Counted from the stretch's first letter, positions 36,749 to 46,594 are shown. The stretch: 64,000 bases of DNA from Emticicia sp040253585 (GCF_040253585.1 NZ_JBELAU010000002.1:1-64000), one strand, 5' to 3'. The notes: a model not told the origin generated them from the sequence alone. Numbers and translations are program-made.

Positions 36749-38524
36749 ATGAAAAAAATCATCTATATCATATTGTTGGCAGGAGTATCGCTTAGTTGTG
36801 ATAAATTCCTTGACCGCCAGCCGCTTGATACCCCATCAAGTGCCAGTTTTTTATCGAATGAAGCCGAAATCCGACAAAGCTTAACGGGCGTTTACAATGC
36901 CGCTTTTTGGAATCGTACAGGTTTAGTTCCAGATTTAAAACGTTTAGAAGGCACAACTGACATTCAGATTTCGAGAAAATCAGACCCTGAATCTTTAATT
37001 GCCCAAGGCGATAATGGACCTTTTGTTGCAGGTAATGGATGGTCAGACAATGCTTGGACTCAAGGCTACAGGGTAGTTTCACGTGCGAACGAATTATTGG
37101 AAGGAATGAAAAGAGGTGAAGCGGCTACATCGAAAGCAGCTTATGACAAAATGCGTGCTGAAGCCGTAACATTACGAGCATGGGCGTATTTTAACCTCAT
37201 GGTTTGGTACGGAGATGTAGTATATTATACAAAACCACTCATGCCCGAAGAATACGAAACGCAAGTTCGCACTCCCGTAGAAACAATTGTGAAAGCTCTC
37301 TATACTGACCTCGATAATGCTTATGCTACCTTAGATTTTAATCCTTCAGAGCGTGGCCGTGTAAGCAAGGGCTTTGCACTCGGTTTGAAAGCAAGGTTAG
37401 CTATGTTAATCAAAGATTATCCAACAGCTGCCACTGCTACAGAAACCATCATTAAAAGTGGGCAATACGGTCTTAATCCAAGCTATCCAAACTTATTTAC
37501 ACTGGCTGGCCAGAATGCCAATACAAACCGTGAGATTATTTGGTCGATGGTATATCCAAGCGAAAACCCTAATATTGCCAGTTGGATGGCCGTGGGCTAT
37601 ACTCCTCGCCAAACTTTAGGTGCTCAGAGCAATAATTTCCCAACCCAAGCACTGGTCGATAAATTTGAGTGTACCGATGGAAAAAGAATTGATGAGTCTC
37701 CATTATATGACCCTGCGAATCCAAGCAAAAACCGTGATAAACGCCTACGTTGGACACTCTACATGCCAGGCGATACGGTTGAAGTACGCATGAGTAAAAC
37801 AGCAAGTTTACCTTATCAGAACCCTAATCAGCGATTTATTTTCAATATTCATACCGACCAAATTTTCCGATGGAATTGGAATACTCAAAAATTTGATGTT
37901 ATCAATGGAAACCCCGACTTTGTTACTTCATCAAATGGAGTTTGGCAATTTGGAGCTACTGGTGCAGTAGGTGGTGTGGGATATGTCTGGAGAAAATATA
38001 ACGATACCGACCAATATCTTTGGGAACTAAAAACTGGCTATATTTTGATGCGTTATTCTGAAATTTTATTAATGTACGCAGAAGCCCAAATCGAACTCGG
38101 GAAGCTTGATGCTTCGGTAGTTGATGCGATCAATGCTGTAAGAAAACGTTCAGGTCAACCTAATATCGAACTTGGTACACAGACAAAAATGCGTCAAGCA
38201 GTTCGTCGAGAACGAACCGTTGAATTTGCCATAGAAGGTCTTCGACTCTATGATATTCGTCGCTGGGGCATTGTTTTGGATGTTCTAAATACCCAAATCG
38301 TAGGAGCCGCCAAAAATCCTGCCGATGTACCAGCCAAACCTACCTTTGGAGCTGCTGGTTCGGTGCAAGACATCAATGATATACCTGATTATTCGGCAAG
38401 TATTTCAAAGCGTATCAGCAGTCGTAACGAAATTCGTAAAAATACAGCCAAGCATTTACTATGGCCAATTCCGCTCGGAGAAATAGATAAAAACAAAAAC
38501 TTAAAGCAAAACTCTGGTTGGTAA
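36749..38524 (+). CDS. SusD/RagB-type surface lipoprotein
   Basis: 591 residues with a lipoprotein signal (GVSLSCDKF; lipid-bearing Cys about residue 17). The SusD fold is recognised from LDRQPLDTPSSASFLSNEAE, LRAWAYFNLMVWYGDVVYY and the C-terminal signatures GYILMRYSEILLMYAEAQIELG and RRERTVEFAIEGLRLYDIRRWG. It binds substrate at the cell surface and closes over the SusC channel. It is co-transcribed with the SusC gene upstream and followed by a GHL10-type lipoprotein gene, separated by a UUCG hairpin. Confidence 0.95.
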   Translation: MKKIIYIILLAGVSLSCDKFLDRQPLDTPSSASFLSNEAEIRQSLTGVYNAAFWNRTGLVPDLKRLEGTTDIQISRKSDPESLIAQGDNGPFVAGNGWSDNAWTQGYRVVSRANELLEGMKRGEAATSKAAYDKMRAEAVTLRAWAYFNLMVWYGDVVYYTKPLMPEEYETQVRTPVETIVKALYTDLDNAYATLDFNPSERGRVSKGFALGLKARLAMLIKDYPTAATATETIIKSGQYGLNPSYPNLFTLAGQNANTNREIIWSMVYPSENPNIASWMAVGYTPRQTLGAQSNNFPTQALVDKFECTDGKRIDESPLYDPANPSKNRDKRLRWTLYMPGDTVEVRMSKTASLPYQNPNQRFIFNIHTDQIFRWNWNTQKFDVINGNPDFVTSSNGVWQFGATGAVGGVGYVWRKYNDTDQYLWELKTGYILMRYSEILLMYAEAQIELGKLDASVVDAINAVRKRSGQPNIELGTQTKMRQAVRRERTVEFAIEGLRLYDIRRWGIVLDVLNTQIVGAAKNPADVPAKPTFGAAGSVQDINDIPDYSASISKRISSRNEIRKNTAKHLLWPIPLGEIDKNKNLKQNSGW

Positions 38525-38551
38525 ACCCTTTTTTAATCTCAACTCCTCTCT

Positions 38552-38575
38552 CCCCATTCTATTCGTAGAATGGGG
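38552..38575 (+). other. UUCG tetraloop hairpin between susD and the GHL10 gene
   Basis: Perfect 10-bp stem CCCCATTCTA / TAGAATGGGG around TTCG, a very stable RNA tetraloop type. It is not followed by a T-run. It most likely stabilises the susC-susD message or modulates expression of the gene 36 bp downstream, rather than ending transcription. Confidence 0.6.
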
Positions 38576-38610
38576 GGTATTCTCTGATTGTCGCAAATAC
38601 AACATCAACT

Positions 38611-39762
38611 ATGCTACTAAAAGTAAAGAGATTTTTCTCAATCATTCTATCTATTGGTCTAATCACCGCAATTCAAAGCTGCAAAGCACAAGAACAAAAT
38701 AGTAGCCCCACGCCAACTACTCAGCCCAAGACTGTTTCGGGTGTAAAAGGTGTTTGGCTGACAAACGTTGCGAGCCAAGCCCTTTATACCAAAGAAGGCA
38801 TTAAACAAGCCGTAGATTTGTGCTCAAAAAGTGGCATCAATCATATATTTGTGGTTACTTGGAATAAGGGTCGCACACTTTACCCAAGCAAAATTATGAA
38901 TGATTTATTCAAGATTCCAATTGAAGAAACATTAGCTGGTCGAGACCCACTAAGAGAAATCATCGACGAAGCTCATGCAAAGAATATCAAAGTATATGCG
39001 TGGTTTGAATATGGTTTTGCAGCTGAAAACAGTGGCTTTGGCGAGCATATCTTACGCATTAAACCTCAATGGGCATCGCTCGATAAAAATGGAAATATCA
39101 CAACAAAAAATGGATTCAAATGGCTAAATGCCCTCAATGCCGAAGTACAAGATTTTATGCTTTCTTTGCTCAAAGAGGCCGTAATCAATTATCCAGATTT
39201 AGATGGTATCCAAGGCGATGATCGCCTGCCAGCTATGGCGGTAGAAGGTGGGTATAACCCCGAAATACTCGCCCAATACAAAGCCGAAACTGGTGCGAGT
39301 CCATCAGTTGATAAAGACGAGAGTTGGGTAAACTGGCGAGCCAATCGACTCAATAAATTCATGGAGAAGCTTTCCGTTGAACTAAAGAAAATCAACCCTA
39401 AAATTGGCATTTCTATGGCTCCGAGTATTTTTCCGTTTGCCAAAACCGAATATTTACAAGATTGGCCTACATGGGTAAACAATGGCTGGGTAGATATGAT
39501 TTGTCCACAAATTTATCGATATGATATTGTGGCTTATAAGGCCGAATTAGCCAAAATCATCAATACTCAAATCAATGCCGACAAAGTAAAATTACTCGCA
39601 CCAGGTGTTCTGCTGAAAGTAGGCACTTATAAACCCACCTACGATTACCTCAAACAAATGATTGATGAAAACCGTAAAAACAAAATTGAGAATGAAGTAT
39701 TTTTCTTTTATGAAGGCTTAAAGGATAATTCATTATACTTCACAACTGAATACGCTAAATAA
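38611..39762 (+). CDS. GHL10-type (DUF187/YngK-like) lipoprotein glycoside hydrolase
   Basis: 383 residues with a lipoprotein signal (IGLITAIQSCKAQ; Cys about residue 24). The family-10-like TIM barrel is seen from GVKGVWLTNVASQAL (~42) through HIFVVTWNKGRTLYPS, IIDEAHAKNIKVYAWFEYGF (~115), WLNALNAEVQDFML, DGIQGDDRLP (~200) and GWVDMICPQIYRYD (~293). The acidic residues in YAWFEYG and GIQGDD are candidate catalytic residues. GHL10 proteins are predicted glycosidases. Relatives act on peptidoglycan-like or other amino-sugar glycans, but the substrate here is inference. It is the only hydrolase in this SusC/D locus. Confidence 0.85.
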   Translation: MLLKVKRFFSIILSIGLITAIQSCKAQEQNSSPTPTTQPKTVSGVKGVWLTNVASQALYTKEGIKQAVDLCSKSGINHIFVVTWNKGRTLYPSKIMNDLFKIPIEETLAGRDPLREIIDEAHAKNIKVYAWFEYGFAAENSGFGEHILRIKPQWASLDKNGNITTKNGFKWLNALNAEVQDFMLSLLKEAVINYPDLDGIQGDDRLPAMAVEGGYNPEILAQYKAETGASPSVDKDESWVNWRANRLNKFMEKLSVELKKINPKIGISMAPSIFPFAKTEYLQDWPTWVNNGWVDMICPQIYRYDIVAYKAELAKIINTQINADKVKLLAPGVLLKVGTYKPTYDYLKQMIDENRKNKIENEVFFFYEGLKDNSLYFTTEYAK

Positions 39763-39788
39763 ATCTAAATCAATTAATATCAACTAAT

Positions 39789-39825
39789 AAATGCACTGCG
39801 AAGCTATCAATTTCGCAGTGCATTT
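39789..39825. terminator. Bidirectional terminator between convergent genes
   Basis: Perfect 14-bp stem AAATGCACTGCGAA / TTCGCAGTGCATTT with a 9-nt loop, A- and T-rich on both sides, between the GHL10 gene and the convergent permease gene. Confidence 0.85.
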
Positions 39826-39829
39826 ATTA

Positions 39830-40795
39830 TTAAAACCAGTTCACAATCAAAAAGTAGAGAGGTAAACCAACTGTAATATTCATTGGAAATGTAACTGCCA
39901 ATGCCATTGGTAAATATAAACCTGGGTTAGCTTTAGGTACTGTTATTTTCATTGCTGCCGGTACTGCAATATACGAAGCACTGGCCGCCAATACAGCGAA
40001 AATAAACCTATTTGTCACATCAGAAGTAACCGCAGAACTTAAGATTGCAAAAATACACCCATTAATTAATGGGATAAACAATGCAAAAGTAAACGGGAAC
40101 ATCCCAAAAGAAAAGAACGACTTCAGTTTTCTACCACTTATAATACCCATATCCAAAAGGAAAATAGCTAAAAATCCTTTAAACAAATCATTAGTGAATG
40201 GCTTAATACCTTCGGCTTGTTTTGCATTGGCCAGAAAACCAATTACCAAACTTCCGAGTATCAACAACACACTTCCATTGGTAAGCGAATGCTTGAGTAT
40301 TTCTGATAATTTTATACTTTTTACTGCATTTTCTTTATCAAATAATGAGATCAAGACCAAACCAATGATAATTGCTGGTGATTCCATCAAAGCCATAATA
40401 GCAACCATATAGCCATGTATATTCAGTTGTTGAGATTCAAGATACGAAGAGGCTGTTACGAACGTAACGGCACTAACCGAGCCAAAAGCTGCTGCAATTG
40501 CACCTGAATCATATACATTCAGCTTTCGCTTTAGAATAAAAAAAGTGTACAAAGGAATCAGCAACGAAATACCTATACCAAGCAGCATCGACCAAACAAT
40601 TTCACTCGTAAATGCTTCATGAGAGAGTTCTTGTCCACCCTTAAAACCTATAGAAAATAATAAATAAAGTGATATAAATTTTGATGAATTGGGTGGTATT
40701 TCTAAGTCACTTTTCAGATAAACGGCTAAAATACCTAAAACAAAAAACAATAGAGCAGGATTACTTAGATTTTCAATGAGTAAATTAAAATTCAT
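39830..40795 (-). CDS. SbtA-like sodium-dependent bicarbonate transport family permease
   Basis: 321 residues with about ten membrane segments. The family motifs LLFSIGFKGGQELSHE (~48), AAAFGSVSAVTFVTASSYLE (~100), MALMESPAIIIGLVLISL (~135) and AASASYIAVPAAMKITVPKANPG (~275) match the SbtA/DUF897 family. Cyanobacterial SbtA imports bicarbonate with sodium; the role in a heterotroph is not known, and other anions are possible. The stop codon lies 5 bp from a strong terminator. No linked PII-like SbtB gene is present. Confidence 0.88.
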   Translation of the reverse strand: MNFNLLIENLSNPALLFFVLGILAVYLKSDLEIPPNSSKFISLYLLFSIGFKGGQELSHEAFTSEIVWSMLLGIGISLLIPLYTFFILKRKLNVYDSGAIAAAFGSVSAVTFVTASSYLESQQLNIHGYMVAIMALMESPAIIIGLVLISLFDKENAVKSIKLSEILKHSLTNGSVLLILGSLVIGFLANAKQAEGIKPFTNDLFKGFLAIFLLDMGIISGRKLKSFFSFGMFPFTFALFIPLINGCIFAILSSAVTSDVTNRFIFAVLAASASYIAVPAAMKITVPKANPGLYLPMALAVTFPMNITVGLPLYFLIVNWF

Positions 40796-41108
40796 AATCT
40801 TTGATATAAAATAAGGATTTGTATTGTTAAGTCAAAAATCAATCATACAAGTATCTTTACTTGCTTATTGATTTCTGGACACAAAATTCGGGAATCTTTT
40901 TCATAAGAATTTATTTATATTTTCAATGAAAATCATAAATAATATTTATACAAAATCCTTGTAATCACTTACTAAATTAAATATTAAACCCACCTTATTG
41001 CATTAAATGAATAGAAAATAGGAGTGTGTACGAAGAGTCCCCGAGTAGAGAACATGTAATATGAAGTGATATGGTTAAGAGCAAGCGGACGGCAAGTCAA
41101 AATAAACA
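40796..41108. other. Intergenic, no gene seen
   Basis: Promoter region of the leftward permease gene and the space beyond the tRNA terminator. I see no ORF, RNA or repeat in it. Confidence 0.5.
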
Positions 41109-41142
41109 AAAAGCCTCAAAATTGTATGATTTTGAGGCTTTT
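41109..41142 (-). terminator. Terminator of the tRNA operon
   Basis: Perfect 14-bp stem AAAAGCCTCAAAAT / ATTTTGAGGCTTTT with a 6-nt loop, 24 bp past the 3' end of tRNA-Pro on the minus strand and followed there by T-rich sequence. Confidence 0.85.
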
Positions 41143-41165
41143 GATGCTACTTGTTACTTATTTTG

Positions 41166-41239
41166 TCGGGGTGGCCAGATTCGAACTGACGACCTTCTGC
41201 TCCCAAAGCAGACGCGATACCGGGCTACGCTACACCCCG
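41166..41239 (-). tRNA. tRNA-Pro (TGG)
   Basis: 74 nt. Acceptor stem CGGGGTG / CACCCCG, D-arm with AGCCCGGTA, anticodon stem-loop TCTGC-TTTGGGA-GCAGA with anticodon TGG, T-arm with GTTCGAATC. The CCA end is not encoded. It follows tRNA-Ser in the same direction. Confidence 0.95.
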
Positions 41240-41341
41240 AACTGGAAATCTCTATGCGAGGTTGTTTCCGTTTGGGAGTGCAAAAGTAGAAATTAATTTT
41301 TGTATTTCAAACTTTTACACAAAAACTTTTTAAAGTTTTTT

Positions 41342-41430
<89 letters not shown>

Positions 41431-41628
41431 TTCACGAACCCCTGTTTGAGTTTCGGAGTGCAAATATAAGACACTGTTTTTAATTTTTTACAAATCTGAT
41501 GCCAAATTTTCTGAAAAAAATTAAACTTTTTTATCTCGCATCACTAATTATCTGTAATTCAGGCATTTATGTTTTATCCGAAATACATTCAGAGAATGTT
41601 TTAAATCTCTAAAAATTTATGGTTTCTA

Positions 41629-42207
41629 TCATAATATATTGTTGAGTCTTAAATATTGAAGCAACATTATTGTTTTTCCATCTTTTATTTCGCCCGTATT
41701 TATCATTTCGAGTGCCTTATCATACGCTATTTCTAATACATCAATGTTTTCTTGTTCTTCTTCTGCCCCACCACCTTCGTTAACTTTCATCGCTTTGGTA
41801 TACTCTGCTACGAAAAAATAAAGAATCTCGGTAACTGACCCTGGCGACATATAGGCTTCAAAAACCTTTTTTACTTCGCCAATCCGATAACCTGTTTCTT
41901 CTTCAGTTTCTCGTCTGATACAATCTTCGGGGTTATCTTTATCCAGCAAACCCGCACAGGCTTCTATCAACATACCCGACTCATTACCGTTGACGTAAGT
42001 GGGCATTCTGAACTGTTCGGTTAGCACCACCGTTTGATTTTCTTTATTGTACAACAAAATCGTTGCTCCATTGCCTCGGTCGTAGGCTTCTCGGCTTTGG
42101 TTTTGCCATTCACCTTGTTTGTTTTTATACTCAAATATTATTTTCTTCAATACATACCAGTTATTGGAAAGCACTTTTTCTTCTATAATTTTAACATTCG
42201 GATTCAT
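41629..42207 (-). CDS. nudK: Nudix hydrolase, NudK-like (GDP-mannose pyrophosphatase type)
   Basis: 192 residues. The Nudix box runs from GLLDKDNPEDCI to RETEEETGY at residues ~92-113 with all catalytic Glu residues. The surroundings fit the NudK group: a family N-terminus (VLSNNWYVLKKIIFEYK), AYDRGNGATILLYN, LTEQFRMPTYVNG, and the tail YMSPGSVTEILYFFVAEY. NudK cleaves GDP-mannose to GMP and mannose 1-phosphate; ADP-ribose-type substrates are also possible for the group. It is divergent from the DeoR-type regulator gene with a 56-bp gap. Confidence 0.88.
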   Translation of the reverse strand: MNPNVKIIEEKVLSNNWYVLKKIIFEYKNKQGEWQNQSREAYDRGNGATILLYNKENQTVVLTEQFRMPTYVNGNESGMLIEACAGLLDKDNPEDCIRRETEEETGYRIGEVKKVFEAYMSPGSVTEILYFFVAEYTKAMKVNEGGGAEEEQENIDVLEIAYDKALEMINTGEIKDGKTIMLLQYLRLNNIL

Positions 42208-42263
42208 AAATGATTATTTTTGATTAATTTTGATTACATTTGAACAAATATTCATAAAAAGAA

Positions 42264-43010
42264 ATGAGTTATCAAAGCAGAAAGCAGAAAATATTAAAAA
42301 TCGTTGAAGAGCAAGGCGAAGCCGACGTAAAAGAATTGGCCTTAAAAGTGGAAACTTCCGAGATTACGATTAGGCGAGATTTGGCTCTTATGGCAACTGA
42401 TGGGCTTATTTTTCGTACGCACGGCGGTGCTATGAAACTCAGTTTGGCAAATATTCCTGCCAGTTTTGAACAGAAAATTGCAGCTAATATTGAGCAGAAA
42501 GATTACATTGCCCGACTTGCCGCTCAGGAGATTCAAGACGGCGATATTATTTTTATGGATTGTGGAAGTACCGTTTCTCGGCTTTGTCAGTTTATCAAAC
42601 ACAAACGCATAAAAATTATCACTAACTCTTTACCAATTGTTTATGAATTATCTAACACCGAGGTTTCGATAAACTTAATTGGTGGCGAACTTGATAATAA
42701 ACGTCAGGCTGTTCATGGACAAATTGCCATTGAGCATATCAAGCGATATAAGGCCGATAAGGCTTTTTTGGGTATTGATGGCATTTCGATAGAAAACGGC
42801 TTGAGTGCCGCCAGTGAAAAAGAAGCCGAAATCACGATTTCGATGGCGGCACAGGCCAATCAAACATTTCTTCTGTGTGATTCGAGCAAATTGGGTAAAG
42901 ATAAATACCTAAAATTTGCTCCTCTAAGTATTGTTCAGGTATTGGTTACAAATGAGGTTTCGGAGCAACTAAAACCTTATCAAGATTTAGGTATTAGGGT
43001 TTTGTATTAA
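42264..43010 (+). CDS. DeoR/GlpR-family transcriptional regulator
   Basis: 248 residues. DeoR-type helix-turn-helix at 1-57 (RKQKILKIVEEQGEADVKEL ... ETSEITIRRDLALMATDGLI) followed by RTHGGA. The sensor domain (75-230) has DIIFMDCGSTVSRLCQFI, TNSLPIVYELS and FLGIDGISIENGLSA, with the FLCDSSKLG segment near 215. Such proteins repress sugar genes and respond to phosphorylated sugars. No sugar operon is adjacent on its strand, so the target is not visible here. Confidence 0.9.
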   Translation: MSYQSRKQKILKIVEEQGEADVKELALKVETSEITIRRDLALMATDGLIFRTHGGAMKLSLANIPASFEQKIAANIEQKDYIARLAAQEIQDGDIIFMDCGSTVSRLCQFIKHKRIKIITNSLPIVYELSNTEVSINLIGGELDNKRQAVHGQIAIEHIKRYKADKAFLGIDGISIENGLSAASEKEAEITISMAAQANQTFLLCDSSKLGKDKYLKFAPLSIVQVLVTNEVSEQLKPYQDLGIRVLY

Positions 43011-43555
43011 TCTCCAAAATTTCTGCACAAATTAGCTTATCGTGGCACGCTGAGCGTGTCACGGTTAAAAACAATAATGCCTCTGAAAACTCTTCCGAAA
43101 ACCACTCACTCAATTTTTCTTAAATTTTCTTAAAAAAGATTCTTGGTTTTAAAATATTGATACCTTTGTCTCGTTATCAACTAAAGCCTTAGTTACTTTT
43201 CCAGAACACAATTAACCGTCAAACACTTTTATGAAAAAGCATTTACATTATCCCCATTTCAGTTTTCGCTTATTTTTTTCTTCATTCTTTTATTTTCCCA
43301 AGACTTATTGATTTGTAAAAAACATTGGGTTTCGTCACAAATTCTCATCGTTTTAACACATTTTTATATTCTTAGCTGGCATTTACAATAGTTTTACGAA
43401 AAATTTACGTATCTGTTTGTAACTTTTCTTAGTTAGCCAAGTAAGTTTGAATAATGGAAAGAAATATACGATTTAGAAAAATCAGTGCAACATTCCTATA
43501 AAAATCACGACTCATTAAAAACGGTTTCCACCACAAAAATTCAAAAACACTTTTT
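43011..43555. other. Intergenic region with a GC-rich hairpin
   Basis: A palindrome at 43041-43063 (CGTGGCAC-GCTGAGC-GTGTCACG) lies 30 bp past the DeoR stop and may work as a terminator hairpin or be a small dispersed repeat; no T-run follows. A short ORF at ~43231 (MKKHLHYPHFSF...) has no support. The rest is AT-rich promoter DNA for the barrel-protein gene. Confidence 0.45.
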
Positions 43556-46393
43556 ATGAAAAAAGCTATTACTATCATTCGGGCTATGCTATGCCTATGT
43601 CTGCTCACGAGCGGAACTATCTTTGCTCAAAATCCTGCCAGAATCTCGGTTAAAGGCTTGGTCATCGACTCATCGAGTACTACACTTCCCTCGGCTACTA
43701 TTATGTTGCTTACGCCAAAAGACTCAGCTTTGGTTAGTTACGGACGCACCGAAAACGACGGACAATTTGAGATCAAAGGCGTAAAGCGTGGCACTTACCT
43801 ACTAAAAATTTCGTACATGGGCTATTTGCCTTATCAGCAAGAATTTACTCCTGCTGAAGGTGCTGTGACTGACTTGGGAAAAATTCAACTGAAGCCAATT
43901 ATGAAAGAACTTTACGAAGTAGTTGTCCGCACGGCCAAAGCTCCTTTGAGTATCAAAGGCGATACGGTTGAATACAATGCGGCTTCTTTTAAAGTGCCAC
44001 CTGGCTCGACGGTTGAGGATTTATTGAGAAAATTGCCTGGGATGTCGGTTGACCAAGATGGAAATATCAAAGCTCAAGGACAAGATGTAAAACGAGTTAC
44101 GGTCGATGGTAAGCAGTTTTTTGGTGGCGATACGAAAATGGCAACCAAAAACTTATCGGCAGAGGCTATTAAGAAAGTGCAGGTTTTTAACGATAAAACC
44201 GAACAAGCAAAAGCTACGGGTATAGACGATGGAAAGAAAGAAAAAACCATGAATTTGGAGCTAAAAGATGAGTTTAAGAAAGGTGGTTTTGGAAAGGTTA
44301 CGGCTGGAATCGGCAATAAAGAGCGAATGGAAATAAAAGGGAATTACAACAAATTCGATCAAAAAAACCAGTTTTCGTTGATTGGTTTGGGAAATAATAC
44401 CAATCAGGTAGGTATGGGATTTGATGATTTTCAGGATTTTAGAGGGAGTCAGTCTTTCAACTGGAATGATAATGCCGACTTTGGTTTCGGTGGCGGTGGT
44501 CGCTATTATTATTTTGGTGGTGATGAAGGCGACGAAGATTTAGCAATTCCCGTGGGTGGCGGTCGTGGTCAAGGTTTGACCGATTCGTATGCAGCAGGTT
44601 TGAATTATAATTACGATACTAAGAAAAATAAATTAAGTTCGAGCTACTATTTTAATGGTAAAAATCAGATTTTAGATGCTCTTTCGAGCCGTCAGAATTT
44701 CTTAGAAAATAATGCTTCGTTTGCAACTTCCAACAAAGATTTAACTCGTAACGAAAATTATAACCACCGAGTATCGTTCCGTTTAGAAAAAACACTTGAT
44801 ACACTAAATACATTTACGATTGTTGGAAATGGAAAACTTTCACGAGGAAATACTCGGTATAATGGTTTTCAACAGTTTTTTGTAGGAAACGATGACAAAA
44901 CCAATCAAACTACTATCAATAACCAAACTGGCTTTAACTCATCTGCGGCAGCAATAACAGGAATTTTCAGACATAAATTCAAGAAAAAGGGCAGAATATT
45001 TGCCATGAGTGGTGGGTATAATTTTACCAATTCAGATGGAGATGCAACGCAAATTTCACTCAATGAATTCTTTAAAATTACCAGTACAAATGATTTATTG
45101 AGAAATATTAATCAATTTAACGCAACTTTAAGCGACCGCAGCCAATGGAAAGCAAGTTTGTTGTACGTTGAGCCATTTGGCAAGAAGTTTTCTTCTGAAA
45201 CTTTCTATAATTTCAGTATTCGTAATAGCGTGGTTGATAGAGATGTAATAAACTTAGAATCAAATTTACAGATTGACTCACTCACTCGTTATTTTGAAAA
45301 TACAATTTCGTATAACAGAGTCGGTACAAGCTTGAGATATAACTATAAGGGCATCAATATTTCGGCGGGGATTGCGGGGCAGCAGTTTTCTCTCAGAGGC
45401 AATTTCATGCAACCAAAACAACCAGAGACAGTTGTTAATCAAACATATTTTGCTTGGCTCGGAAATGTTCAAGGTAATCTTGATTTGAAAAATAACCGTT
45501 ATATGTGGTTCAGCTACGAGCCAAATGTTTCTGAGCCTTCTATCAAAGACCTCCAACCAGTTGTCGATAATAGCAATCCGCTATTTATTAGAGAAGGAAA
45601 TCCAGACCTTTTGCCACAAATCGACCATAATTTCAATCTTGGTGGCAATTATTACAACCCTGGTAGTTTTATGAATATCTATTTTGGTTTAAATTATGGC
45701 TATAATGTCAACCAAATTATTTACAACCAAAATATTGATAGTAAGACCTTTAAAACAACTACTAAGCCTATGAACATTACAGGAGGAACTGATATGGGTA
45801 CGTATTTTGGCTTAGGTTTTCCGTTGAAAAAGACAAAAGCAACGATGAACCTAAACGGAAGTGTCAACAACGGTAATAACCTGACTTACATCAATAATAT
45901 CTTGAACGAAACCAATAACATGAGTTATTATGCGGGTGTAAGATTGGATTTAACACCTTCTGACAAGTTTACTTTCTATGGAAATGCTAACTTTGGTATA
46001 ACAAACACAAAGTATTCAATCAATACTGCTCAAAATCAGACGATTTATAATCATAGATTTGGTGGTGAAATGAATGTTAAATTCCCGAAAGATTTTTTCC
46101 TAAATACTCGAATCAATTATAATGTTTTCATCAATGAGCGTTTTGGTTTTAATCAGCGTCAACCAATTTGGAATGCAGCAATTTATAAACAACTCGGAAA
46201 ATCGAAAAAAGCCGAGATTCGCCTGACTGCCAACGATATTTTGAATCGTAATCTTAATATCAGTCAGTTTGCTAATCAAAATTCATATTCAGAATCAAGA
46301 ACCGAAACTTTGGCTCGTTATTTTATGCTGAGTTTTACGTACAACATGCGTGGCGTGAAAAGTCAAATGCGTAGAAGCGGTGGTGGTTGGTAA
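43556..46393 (+). CDS. TonB-receptor-like outer membrane beta-barrel protein
   Basis: 945 residues. The signal peptide (ICLCLLTSGTIFAQ-like) is followed by a carboxypeptidase regulatory-like domain (~30-115: VKGLVIDSSSTTLPSATIML ... ISYMGYLPYQQEF). A plug-like region has VEDLLRKLPGMSVDQDGNI and VTVDGKQFFGGDTKMATKNL (~160-205). The rest is a long barrel of the OMP_b-brl_3 type. A glycine-rich acidic insertion (GFGGGGRYYYFGGDEGDED) lies near residue 310. Barrels of this type are often linked to a GLPGLI protein, as here 200 bp downstream. The cargo is unknown. Confidence 0.9.
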   Translation: MKKAITIIRAMLCLCLLTSGTIFAQNPARISVKGLVIDSSSTTLPSATIMLLTPKDSALVSYGRTENDGQFEIKGVKRGTYLLKISYMGYLPYQQEFTPAEGAVTDLGKIQLKPIMKELYEVVVRTAKAPLSIKGDTVEYNAASFKVPPGSTVEDLLRKLPGMSVDQDGNIKAQGQDVKRVTVDGKQFFGGDTKMATKNLSAEAIKKVQVFNDKTEQAKATGIDDGKKEKTMNLELKDEFKKGGFGKVTAGIGNKERMEIKGNYNKFDQKNQFSLIGLGNNTNQVGMGFDDFQDFRGSQSFNWNDNADFGFGGGGRYYYFGGDEGDEDLAIPVGGGRGQGLTDSYAAGLNYNYDTKKNKLSSSYYFNGKNQILDALSSRQNFLENNASFATSNKDLTRNENYNHRVSFRLEKTLDTLNTFTIVGNGKLSRGNTRYNGFQQFFVGNDDKTNQTTINNQTGFNSSAAAITGIFRHKFKKKGRIFAMSGGYNFTNSDGDATQISLNEFFKITSTNDLLRNINQFNATLSDRSQWKASLLYVEPFGKKFSSETFYNFSIRNSVVDRDVINLESNLQIDSLTRYFENTISYNRVGTSLRYNYKGINISAGIAGQQFSLRGNFMQPKQPETVVNQTYFAWLGNVQGNLDLKNNRYMWFSYEPNVSEPSIKDLQPVVDNSNPLFIREGNPDLLPQIDHNFNLGGNYYNPGSFMNIYFGLNYGYNVNQIIYNQNIDSKTFKTTTKPMNITGGTDMGTYFGLGFPLKKTKATMNLNGSVNNGNNLTYINNILNETNNMSYYAGVRLDLTPSDKFTFYGNANFGITNTKYSINTAQNQTIYNHRFGGEMNVKFPKDFFLNTRINYNVFINERFGFNQRQPIWNAAIYKQLGKSKKAEIRLTANDILNRNLNISQFANQNSYSESRTETLARYFMLSFTYNMRGVKSQMRRSGGGW

Positions 46394-46439
46394 TTTGGAA
46401 TTACGAGGTACGAATGACGAATTTTTGAATGTTAAATAT

Positions 46440-46503
46440 CGAATTTATTCGGGTACTAAAGAGCAAAAGTCCTTTGATTATTTTAGCCATCGAATTTATT
46501 CGG
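46440..46503. repeat. Paired-palindrome intergenic element, copy 1
   Basis: CGAATTTATTCGG occurs at both ends of a 64-bp element (46440 and 46491) with a 38-bp centre containing CCTTTGATTATT. A second copy with the same end sequences and exactly the same 38-bp spacing lies at 59957-60020. A mobile or REP-like repeat family is the likely explanation (inference). Confidence 0.65.
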
Positions 46504-46594
46504 TGGCTAATGATGATGAGAATTGAAAAAACAAAATGCCGATTTTATACGGCAATTCTAAAACATAAACAACTCATTATAAATTACTTACAAA

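Noticed and set aside
41066..41296. Two plus-strand ORFs across the tRNA-Pro gene
   Set aside because: They run through a tRNA gene and its terminator on the other strand; no protein similarity.
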